Source: Prevotellaceae bacterium
Lineage (GTDB): Bacteria; Bacteroidota; Bacteroidia; Bacteroidales; UBA932
Direction: 5' to 3'
Assembly: GCA_031288885.1 (NCBI GenBank)
Contig: JAITQP010000057.1
Location: forward strand, 1-8,169
Length of the DNA: 8,169 nt
In this document: in pieces, positions 1-6,703 of the stretch
How the letters are laid out: each line of letters begins with the position of its first letter
How positions within the stretch are numbered: the stretch's first letter is position 1
Position numbers and translations under genes: made by a program
Notes under the pieces: generated by a model
Told to the model about the DNA's origin: nothing
Database searches by the model: none
The model's input: the letters and a program-made list of their open reading frames with translations, nothing else

Positions 1-732
1 GTGAAGGATGCTATCCAAACCATTATCCTGCGGCGCGACACGCACATCGACAGCCTGCTGGAGCGCTTAAAGGAGGAGCGAGTGCGCAAGGTGATTGAGC
101 CGATAATTTCGGGCAACGATTTCTATGAATGGCTCTCGGACGACTTTTTATACGTCAGAGATTTAGGCTTGATAACCGAAATTCGGGGGCGGTTGACGCC
201 GGCTAACCCGATTTACGGGGAAGTCATTGCGCGGACGCTGAGCCACGGCACGCAGCAGCTCCTGCTGCAAAATCCCAACACCCACTCCATGCCCCGCTAC
301 CTCAAAGATGGAGGCATAGACATGGACTGCCTGATGCGCGACTTTCAGCAGTTTTGGCGCGAAAACAGCGACATTTGGGTGGAAAAATACGAGTACAGGG
401 AAGCCGCGCCGCACCTTATCCTGATGGCGTTTCTCCAGCGGGTTATCAACGGCGGCGGGCAAATCATTCGCGAAATGGCGGCAGGAACGGGGCGGCTTGA
501 CATTTGCATTGCGTACGAAGGGCAAAAATACCCCGTTGAGCTCAAGGTCTGGCGCGGCGAAAAATCGCTACAGGAGGGGTTTGTACAAACCCGGCGCTAC
601 ATGGACGTTTACGGGTGCCACGAAGGCTGGCTGGCTATCTTCGACCGGCGCGCCGACCTCACGTGGGAGGACAAAATCTACATGAGGAAAGAAACGGTGG
701 ACGGAAAAAACATTACCGTAGTGGGACTTTAA
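1..732 (+). CDS. AAA-like ATPase / PD-(D/E)XK nuclease-like protein, copy 1 (3' part, 5' end outside window)
   Basis: This is the C-terminal 243 codons of a gene that begins upstream of the window. The GTG at base 1 is not the real start: it aligns with an internal valine codon (base 4672) of the complete paralogue at 3844-5403, so about 276 codons including the ATPase domain should lie to the left. What is visible is a helical/winged-helix-like segment (about residues 40-85 of the fragment) and a PD-(D/E)XK nuclease-like core with D167, E180 and K182 (motif GRLD followed 12 residues later by ELK). All three key residues are intact, so the nuclease may be active. Proteins of this AAA-like plus PDDEXK type are common and often multicopy in Bacteroidota; their role is not established. 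The stop codon is 39 bases before the GH105-GH43-GH16 gene, so the two may be co-transcribed. Confidence 0.85.
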   Translation: MKDAIQTIILRRDTHIDSLLERLKEERVRKVIEPIISGNDFYEWLSDDFLYVRDLGLITEIRGRLTPANPIYGEVIARTLSHGTQQLLLQNPNTHSMPRYLKDGGIDMDCLMRDFQQFWRENSDIWVEKYEYREAAPHLILMAFLQRVINGGGQIIREMAAGTGRLDICIAYEGQKYPVELKVWRGEKSLQEGFVQTRRYMDVYGCHEGWLAIFDRRADLTWEDKIYMRKETVDGKNITVVGL

Positions 733-771
733 CAATAACGAGCATATTAATCCCCATAAACCATTATCAGC

Positions 772-3700
772 ATGAAACACGTACATTTACACTTCCCAAC
801 CGGCGCTGCTGCGCTGCTATCCGCTTTATCGCCCCTGCTCCTGCAAGCGCAAGGCAGCGCATGGCCTCGGGCTGACGTCATCGCCACCATTGAGCAGGTG
901 AACGACTACTGGCAAAAAACGCACCCTGAGCCGGGCAACGCCTTTTGGCACGCCGCCGCGTACCATACCGGAAACATGGCGGCGTATGAGGCAACCGGCA
1001 ACGAGCGCTACCGAGCCTACTCCGAAGCATGGGCTGAGCATAACCGGTGGAAAGGCGCTAAATCGAACGACAAGTCCCGGTGGAAGTACCACTACGGCGA
1101 AACAGACGATTTTGTGCTGTTTGGCGACTGGCAAATTTGCTTTCAAACCTACGTGGACTTGTACAACCTCCAGCCGGACGAGCGAAAAATTGCCCGCGCC
1201 CGCGAGGTTATGGAGTACGAAATGTCCACGCCCAACAACGATTACTGGTGGTGGGCTGATGGCCTTTACATGGTAATGCCGGTCATGACCAAGCTGCACA
1301 AAGTAACCGGCAACGAGCTGTACCTTGCCAAGCTATCCGAATACTTTGCGTACGCCAAGCAGCTGATGTACGACGAAGAAGCCGGCCTGTTCTACCGCGA
1401 CGCCAAGTACATCTACCCCAAGCATCAAACAAAAAACGGGAAAAAAGACTTCTGGGCGCGGGGCAACGGCTGGGTATTTGCCGGCTTGGCAAAAGTGCTG
1501 AGCGATTTGCCCGCAAAGGACGCCCGCCGCCAAGAGTACGCAAACGTTTTCGTTGCCATGGCAAAGGCGCTCAAGCAATCGCAGCAGCCCGAGGGACACT
1601 GGACGCGCAGCCTCTGGGATGCGGCGCACGCCCCGGGGTACGAAACCAGCGGCACCGCCTTTTTTACCTACGGCTTTTTGTGGGGAATGAATAACGGGCT
1701 GCTGCCAAAAGCGGAGTACGAGGAAACGGCGCTTCGGGCATGGCGCTACATGGTTAAGGTCGCCCTGCAGCCCAGCGGGGCAATCGGCTACGTTCAGCCC
1801 ATCGGCGAGCGCGCCGACCAGCACGTGGTGAGCGCCTCCACCACCGCCGACTTTGGCGTGGGCGCGTTCCTGCTGGCGGCCTCGGAGATGTCCCGGTACG
1901 GCGAGGCTGCCCAAGCCTTTCACCCGGGCAGGATATGGAGCGATAGCAACGGCGTGCATATCAACGCCCACGGCGGCGGCATGCTTTACCATGATGGAAA
2001 ATACTACTGGTTTGGCGAGCACAAGGGCGAACGGTCAAACAACGCGCTGGTGGGCGTAACCTGCTACTCGTCCGAAGACCTGTACCGCTGGAAAAATGAA
2101 GGCGTAGCCCTGCCCGTCGCCAAAAGCGATACCACAAGCGATATACAGGAGGGGTGCATCGTTGAGCGCCCCAAGGTGATTTTCAACAAAAAAACGGGAA
2201 AGTTTGTGATGTACTTTCACTTGGAGCAGAAAGGCAAGGGCTACAGCGCCGCCCGCGCGGGTATTGCTGTTGCCGACAAGGTAACCGGCCCCTACCGGTA
2301 CCTGAAATCCTGCCGCCCCAACGCCGGTCGCTGGCCTGTTGATATGACGGTGGAGCAGCAGCAATCACCCGTCAAGCCTGCCGATTTTCCCAAAAGCTGG
2401 ACGGAGGAGTGGCTAACGGCTGTCCGCAGCGGTATGTTTGTGCGCCGCGACTTCAGCGGCGGGCAAATGTCGCGCGACATGACGCTCTTTGTGGACGACG
2501 ACGGAAAAGCCTACCACCTCTACGCCTCCGAAGAAAACCTGACCCTGCAGCTGGCGGAGCTGTCCGACGACTACCTGAGCCATACGGGAAAATACGTTCG
2601 CATTGCCCCGGGCGGGCACAACGAGGCGCCGGCCATCTTCAGAAAGGATGAAAAATACTTTCTGATTACCTCTGGTTGCACGGGCTGGGCGCCCAACGCC
2701 GCCCGGCTGTTCACCGCCGACAGCCTTTGGGGGACATGGACGCAGCATCCCAACCCCTGCACGGGCGCAGACGCAGAGCTGACGTTCCACTCTCAGAGCA
2801 CGTACATACTGCCCGTGCAGGGCAAAAAAAACGCCTTTATCTTCATGGCCGACCGCTGGACGCCCAAACGCCCGATTAACGGGCGCTACATTTGGCTGCC
2901 AATCCTGTTTGAAAACGGGCTGCCCGTCCTGAAGTGGGCTGACACGTGGGATTTGACGATATTCGATTCACCCGCCCTCAGCTCGAGCCCCGGCAACGGT
3001 GCGCCGGAGTGGAAGCTGGTTTGGCACGATGAGTTTAACCTCGACGGAAAACCCGACTCAGCCGTATGGACTTACGAAAGAGGATTTGTAAGAAATCAGG
3101 AGCTACAGTGGTATCAGCCGGACAACGCCATCTGCCAAAACGGCGTACTAACGCTGTGGGGCAGAAAAGAAAAAGTCCCCAACCCCAGCTACGCCCCGAA
3201 AAGCAAGGATTGGCGGAGCAGCCGACAATTTGCAGAGTATACGGCGGCATCCATCAAAACAGCCGGAAAGAAAGAATTTCAGTACGGACGCTTTGAAATT
3301 CGGGCAAAAATCCCGACAGCCGGCGGCGCGTGGCCGGCAATATGGACGTTGGGCAGCGCCATGCCTTGGCCATCCTGCGGGGAAATCGACGTTATGGAGT
3401 ACTATCGGGTAAACGACCTGCCGCATATTTTGGCAAATACGGCATGGGGCACGGATACTCGGTATAATGCCAAGTGGAATACGGTCAGGATACCTTTTGC
3501 CACATTCAAGGAGAAAGACCCGGAGTGGGAAGCCAAGTTCCACATCTGGCGGATGGATTGGGACGAGGACGCAATACGCCTTTACCTCGACGACGAGCTG
3601 CTAAACGAAACGCTGCTGAAGGATACGCAAAATGGCGCTATCGGCAACCACCAAAACCCTTTCCGGCAGCCCCACTATATTTTGCTGAACTTAGCGCTGG

Positions 3701-3783
3701 GGCAAAACGGCGGAACGCCCGACGACTCGGCTTTCCCGCTGAAGTTTGAGGTGGACTATGTGAGGGTTTATCAGAAAAATTGA
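772..3783 (+). CDS. Secreted three-enzyme fusion: GH105 - GH43 - GH16
   Basis: This 1003-residue protein has an N-terminal signal peptide (hydrophobic stretch to about residue 26, no lipobox Cys), then three catalytic modules. Residues about 30-375 are GH105 (unsaturated uronyl hydrolase): WWWADGLYM with candidate catalytic D163, ARGNGW at 229-234 and TSGTAFFTYG at 292-301. Residues about 386-735 are GH43: INAHGGG (397-403), VERPKVIFN (E465), RDMTLFVDDDG (D569), HNEAPAIF (E618) and FHSQSTY (Q675). E465, E618 and Q675 match the Glu/Glu/Gln set of exo-beta-1,3-galactanases (subfamily 24-like; subfamily 34 is the alternative). After a short Ser/Pro/Gly linker, residues about 745-1001 are GH16, with GEIDVME giving nucleophile E871, D873 and acid/base E876, resembling subfamily 3 endo-beta-1,3-glucanases and galactanases. 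The ATG at 772 is chosen because it opens directly into the signal peptide. The protein is probably periplasmic or secreted. Families are secure; substrate (arabinogalactan) is inferred. Confidence 0.93.
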   Translation: MKHVHLHFPTGAAALLSALSPLLLQAQGSAWPRADVIATIEQVNDYWQKTHPEPGNAFWHAAAYHTGNMAAYEATGNERYRAYSEAWAEHNRWKGAKSNDKSRWKYHYGETDDFVLFGDWQICFQTYVDLYNLQPDERKIARAREVMEYEMSTPNNDYWWWADGLYMVMPVMTKLHKVTGNELYLAKLSEYFAYAKQLMYDEEAGLFYRDAKYIYPKHQTKNGKKDFWARGNGWVFAGLAKVLSDLPAKDARRQEYANVFVAMAKALKQSQQPEGHWTRSLWDAAHAPGYETSGTAFFTYGFLWGMNNGLLPKAEYEETALRAWRYMVKVALQPSGAIGYVQPIGERADQHVVSASTTADFGVGAFLLAASEMSRYGEAAQAFHPGRIWSDSNGVHINAHGGGMLYHDGKYYWFGEHKGERSNNALVGVTCYSSEDLYRWKNEGVALPVAKSDTTSDIQEGCIVERPKVIFNKKTGKFVMYFHLEQKGKGYSAARAGIAVADKVTGPYRYLKSCRPNAGRWPVDMTVEQQQSPVKPADFPKSWTEEWLTAVRSGMFVRRDFSGGQMSRDMTLFVDDDGKAYHLYASEENLTLQLAELSDDYLSHTGKYVRIAPGGHNEAPAIFRKDEKYFLITSGCTGWAPNAARLFTADSLWGTWTQHPNPCTGADAELTFHSQSTYILPVQGKKNAFIFMADRWTPKRPINGRYIWLPILFENGLPVLKWADTWDLTIFDSPALSSSPGNGAPEWKLVWHDEFNLDGKPDSAVWTYERGFVRNQELQWYQPDNAICQNGVLTLWGRKEKVPNPSYAPKSKDWRSSRQFAEYTAASIKTAGKKEFQYGRFEIRAKIPTAGGAWPAIWTLGSAMPWPSCGEIDVMEYYRVNDLPHILANTAWGTDTRYNAKWNTVRIPFATFKEKDPEWEAKFHIWRMDWDEDAIRLYLDDELLNETLLKDTQNGAIGNHQNPFRQPHYILLNLALGQNGGTPDDSAFPLKFEVDYVRVYQKN

Positions 3784-3787
3784 TAGA

Positions 3788-3817
3788 TTTGTTTACGCGC
3801 AAAAAAACGTATCTTTG
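3788..3817 (+). promoter_or_regulatory. Bacteroidota sigma-ABfr-type promoter for the second ATPase gene
   Basis: A TTTG box at 3788-3791 is followed after 18 bases by TATCTTTG at 3810-3817, an exact fit to the TAnnTTTG -7 consensus with a -33 TTTG at near-usual spacing. Transcription would begin around base 3823, giving a leader of about 20 bases before the ATG at 3844. The promoter begins only five bases after the stop codon of the upstream enzyme gene, so the ATPase gene, and perhaps the two enzyme genes behind it, can be expressed independently of the upstream operon. Confidence 0.72.
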
Positions 3818-3843
3818 CAGCTGTAGCTATAAATTATTTGGAT

Positions 3844-5403
3844 ATGAAATACTTCAACATCGCAGGGCCCTGTAATAGCGTAGAGCATTACATGATAAAT
3901 GCCTCTACCCGCTTGCAGGGTGTGGAGCAGCTGATAGACATGAGGCAATACTTTGTCATCCATGCGGCGCGCCAAAGCGGAAAAACGACCTACCTGAAAG
4001 ACCTGACCACCCGCCTCAACGCCGACGGGAAGTACTATACGCTGTACTGCACGCTGGAAGGCATGCAAGGAATTACAGACCCAGAAAAAGGTATTCCCGA
4101 AGTTGTCAGGAAAATACAAAATGTGCTGCGCTTTTCGGATATCCCCCAAAAAGCGGAATTTGCTAAGGAGGCCAACTACGCCAACTTCACCAGCGTTTTG
4201 AACATGGAGCTAACGCTGTTTTGCATGACGCTCGACAAACCTTTGGTAATCCTGTTCGACGAAGCGGATTGCCTGAGCGAAAACACGCTAATTTCGTTCC
4301 TCCGGCAGCTGCGCGAAGGCTATAACAACCGCAGCGCCACAACTCCTTTTGTCCACTCTGTGGCGTTGGTGGGCATGCGCAACATCCGCGACTACAAGGC
4401 AAAAGTTCGCCCCGAAAGCCAGTCGCTGGGCAGCGCAAGTCCGTTCAACATCGTCAGCAAAACCTACACGCTACAGAATTTCTCTCGGGATGAGATTGCT
4501 CAGCTGTACCGGCAACATACCGACGAAATGGGGCAAGAGTTTAAAGAAGATGCAATAGCGCTGGTATGGGAGCAAACGCAGGGGCAACCGTGGTTAGTGA
4601 ACGCTATCGCCAATCAGGTGATTGTAGAAATGCTGCAGTCGGACTACGCAAAGCCCGTTACGGCAGAGCTGGTGAAAGAAGCTATCCAAACCATTATCCT
4701 GCGGCGCGACACGCACATCGACAGCCTGCTCGAACGCTTAAAGGAGGAGCGGGTACGTAAAGTGATTGAGCCGATAATTTCGGGCAATGATTTCTATGAA
4801 TGGCTCTCGGACGACTTTTCGTACGTCAAAGATTTAGGCCTGATAACCGAAATTCGGGGACGTTTGATACCGTCTAACCCAATTTACGGAGAAGTCATTG
4901 CGCGGACGTTGAGCCACGGCACGCAGCAGCTCCTGCTGCAAAATCCCAACACCCACTCCCTACCCCGCTACCTCAACACCGGGCGCATAGACATGGACTG
5001 CCTGATGCGCGACTTCCAGCAGTTTTGGCGCGAAAACAGCGATATTTGGGTGGAGAAATACGAGTATAAAGAAGCGGCGCCGCACCTTATCCTGATGGCG
5101 TTTCTTCAGCGGGTTATCAACGGCGGCGGGCAGCTTATTCGCGAAATGGCGGCCGGAACGGGGCGACTTGACCTCTGCCTGATTTACGAAAACCTGAGGT
5201 ATCCGATAGAGCTGAAAATCCGCCACGGCGAAAAATACCTCGAAAACGGTCTGGCGCAAACCGCCCACTACATGGACATTCACGGCTGCACAGAGGGCTG
5301 GCTTGCCCTGTTCGACCGTCGCCCCAACATCCCGTGGGAGGAAAAAATTTACATGGAGAAGAAACCGGTGAACGGAAAAACAGTTACGATAGTAGGACTT
5401 TAA
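3844..5403 (+). CDS. AAA-like ATPase with C-terminal PD-(D/E)XK nuclease-like domain, copy 2 (complete)
   Basis: The 519-residue protein has no signal peptide and should be cytoplasmic. Residues about 1-275 form a P-loop ATPase of the AAA-like (AAA_35) type: family-typical FNIAGPCN at 4-11, Walker A ARQSGKTT at 42-49, Walker B LVILFDEAD at 134-142 (D139, E140), and GQPWLVN at 247-253. Residues about 279-355 look helical and winged-helix-like (DLGLI, then SNPIYGEVIAR at 344-354). The end holds a PD-(D/E)XK core with D443, E456 and K458. Domain order suggests ATP-driven action on nucleic acid, but no function is established for the family; defence, selfish-element or regulatory roles are all possible. 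ATG 3844 is preferred over the in-frame TTG at 3838. GH154-type and BNR_4 genes follow at 30 and 34 bases, so an operon is likely. Base composition in sampled lines is lower in GC than the downstream enzyme genes. Confidence 0.88.
   Translation: MKYFNIAGPCNSVEHYMINASTRLQGVEQLIDMRQYFVIHAARQSGKTTYLKDLTTRLNADGKYYTLYCTLEGMQGITDPEKGIPEVVRKIQNVLRFSDIPQKAEFAKEANYANFTSVLNMELTLFCMTLDKPLVILFDEADCLSENTLISFLRQLREGYNNRSATTPFVHSVALVGMRNIRDYKAKVRPESQSLGSASPFNIVSKTYTLQNFSRDEIAQLYRQHTDEMGQEFKEDAIALVWEQTQGQPWLVNAIANQVIVEMLQSDYAKPVTAELVKEAIQTIILRRDTHIDSLLERLKEERVRKVIEPIISGNDFYEWLSDDFSYVKDLGLITEIRGRLIPSNPIYGEVIARTLSHGTQQLLLQNPNTHSLPRYLNTGRIDMDCLMRDFQQFWRENSDIWVEKYEYKEAAPHLILMAFLQRVINGGGQLIREMAAGTGRLDLCLIYENLRYPIELKIRHGEKYLENGLAQTAHYMDIHGCTEGWLALFDRRPNIPWEEKIYMEKKPVNGKTVTIVGL
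4672..5403 (+). repeat. Direct repeat of 1-732 (paralogous ATPase-nuclease 3' ends)
   Basis: Bases 4672-5403 align with bases 1-732 without any net length change (both 732 bases, both ending in the same Gly-Leu-stop). By hand comparison of the translations, 199 of 243 residues are identical. The first 167 residues differ at 11 positions, while the last 76 differ at about 33. The visible part of the repeat starts at the window edge, so its true left limit is unknown; similarity stops at the stop codons and does not extend into the intergenic spacers. The copies are about 4.7 kb apart in direct orientation, so recombination between them could delete or duplicate the GH105-GH43-GH16 gene. Confidence 0.9.
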
Positions 5404-5433
5404 CCAACCAATAAACCAAAAACCAAACATGCC

Positions 5434-6669
5434 ATGACACAAAAAACATTAACCACAGGATTGCTGTTGCTTTGGGCAACGGCAACATTCGCTCAAACCG
5501 ACAGCGACCGCCGCTATTGGGCAAGCTTAGCCTACCAAATAGCCGCGCCCGTGCTCAGCAACATGAGCAAGGGCGAGCTGTCAAAAAACATGCAGCTGGA
5601 GCTGAGCCCCACGTGGGACGGGCGCGACGAGCGGGTGTCCTACATGGAGGCCTTTGGCCGCCTAATGGACGGCATTGCCCCGTGGCTCGCCCTGCCCGAC
5701 GACGATACGAACGAGGGCAGGCAGCGCAAGCAGCTGCGCGAGTGGGCGCTCAAAAGCTACGCCCACGCCGTCAACCCCGACAGCCCCGACTACTTGCTCT
5801 GGCGCAACGAAGGTCAACCGCTGGTGGACGCCGCCTACATCGCCAGCAGCTTCCTGCGCGCCCCGCAGCAGCTGTGGGCGCCGCTGGACACGCTGACCAA
5901 GCAGCGATACATTGCCGAATTTCAGCAGCTGCGGCGCATTGACCCGCCCTACACCAACTGGCTGCTGTTTTCGGCAACCATCGAAACGTTCCTCCTCTCG
6001 GTCAACGCGCAGTACGATATGTACCGCATCCACAGCGCCATCCGGAAAGCTGAGGAGTGGTACGTGGGCGACGGGTGGTACTCAGACGGCGAGCGCTTTG
6101 CGTTTGACTACTACAACAGCTACGTTATCCAGCCCATGTACGTGCAGGTGCTGACGGTGCTGGTCGATAAAAAGCTCCTGCTGCGCGACAAAAACCTCGC
6201 CATCGTGCAAAACAACCTGAGCGTTGCCCGTAAGCGGATGCAGCGCTTCGGGATAATTCTGGAGCGGTTCATCTCCCCCGAAGGGTCATTCCCTACATTT
6301 GGGCGCTCCATGACCTACCGGCTGGGCGTTTTTCAGCCGCTGGCGCTGCTGGCGTGGAAAGAATACCTGCCGGACGAGCTCCCCGAAGGGCAGGTGCGCG
6401 CCGCCCTGACCGCCGCCATGAAGCGCATGTTTGCGGTGGAGGGCAACTTCAACGAAAAGGGATTTCTACAGCTGGGCTTTGCCGGCCACCAGCCCAAGCT
6501 GGCGGACTGGTACACCAACAACGGAAGCCTCTACCTGACCTCCGAAATTTTCCTCCCGCTGGGGCTGCCGGAAAGCCACCCTTTCTGGGCATCCCCCGCG
6601 CAGGACTGGACGGCAAAAAAGGCATGGAGCGGCGCAGACTTCCCCAAAGACCACGCAATACGAGAATAG
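5434..6669 (+). CDS. Secreted DUF2264 / GH154-type protein (probable beta-glucuronidase)
   Basis: The 411-residue protein starts with a clear signal peptide (hydrophobic residues 6-19, probable cleavage A20/Q21) and no lipobox, so it is likely periplasmic. The rest is one DUF2264 domain of normal length, an (alpha/alpha)-barrel type fold. Family-typical blocks are AFGRLMDGIAPWL, NWLLFSATIETFLL, GWYSDG at 214-219 followed by FDYYNSYVIQP at 224-234, and GSFPTFGRSMTYR at 284-296. DUF2264 was made family GH154 after a Bacteroides thetaiotaomicron member (BT3677, as I recall) was shown to remove glucuronic acid from arabinogalactan protein side chains. I do not assign catalytic residues. The gene is 30 bases after the ATPase gene and 34 before the BNR_4 gene, consistent with one operon. 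The leader is A/C rich without a Shine-Dalgarno sequence. The family call is firm; the exact sugar removed is inferred. Confidence 0.88.
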   Translation: MTQKTLTTGLLLLWATATFAQTDSDRRYWASLAYQIAAPVLSNMSKGELSKNMQLELSPTWDGRDERVSYMEAFGRLMDGIAPWLALPDDDTNEGRQRKQLREWALKSYAHAVNPDSPDYLLWRNEGQPLVDAAYIASSFLRAPQQLWAPLDTLTKQRYIAEFQQLRRIDPPYTNWLLFSATIETFLLSVNAQYDMYRIHSAIRKAEEWYVGDGWYSDGERFAFDYYNSYVIQPMYVQVLTVLVDKKLLLRDKNLAIVQNNLSVARKRMQRFGIILERFISPEGSFPTFGRSMTYRLGVFQPLALLAWKEYLPDELPEGQVRAALTAAMKRMFAVEGNFNEKGFLQLGFAGHQPKLADWYTNNGSLYLTSEIFLPLGLPESHPFWASPAQDWTAKKAWSGADFPKDHAIRE

Positions 6670-6703
6670 TATAGAAAAATATCCACGCTAAAAACGAAAC
6701 ATC

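Noticed and set aside
1..3. GTG as the start codon of the first gene
   Set aside because: It aligns with an internal Val codon of the complete paralogue; the gene is simply cut by the window edge.
1333..2022. 229-codon open frame on the minus strand inside the GH105-GH43 region
   Set aside because: Shadow of the real coding strand; the composition is Val/Gly/Ala/Arg-rich low-information sequence with no family motif.
3838..3840. TTG as an alternative start of the second ATPase gene
   Set aside because: The in-frame ATG two codons later is the stronger start and the protein family begins at about that point.
1..5403. The direct repeat as an insertion sequence or composite transposon
   Set aside because: No transposase, terminal inverted repeats or target-site duplications are visible; the repeat is coding sequence of paralogous ATPase genes.
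5429..5437. Two-codon ATG-CCA-TGA frame overlapping the GH154-type start codon, as possible translational coupling
   Set aside because: Such a short match arises easily by chance and the leader shows no other control structure.
5472..5942. 156-codon plus-strand frame overlapping the start of the GH154-type gene
   Set aside because: Arg/Ala/Gln-rich translation typical of an out-of-frame read of GC-rich DNA; the overlapping frame has signal peptide and DUF2264 motifs.
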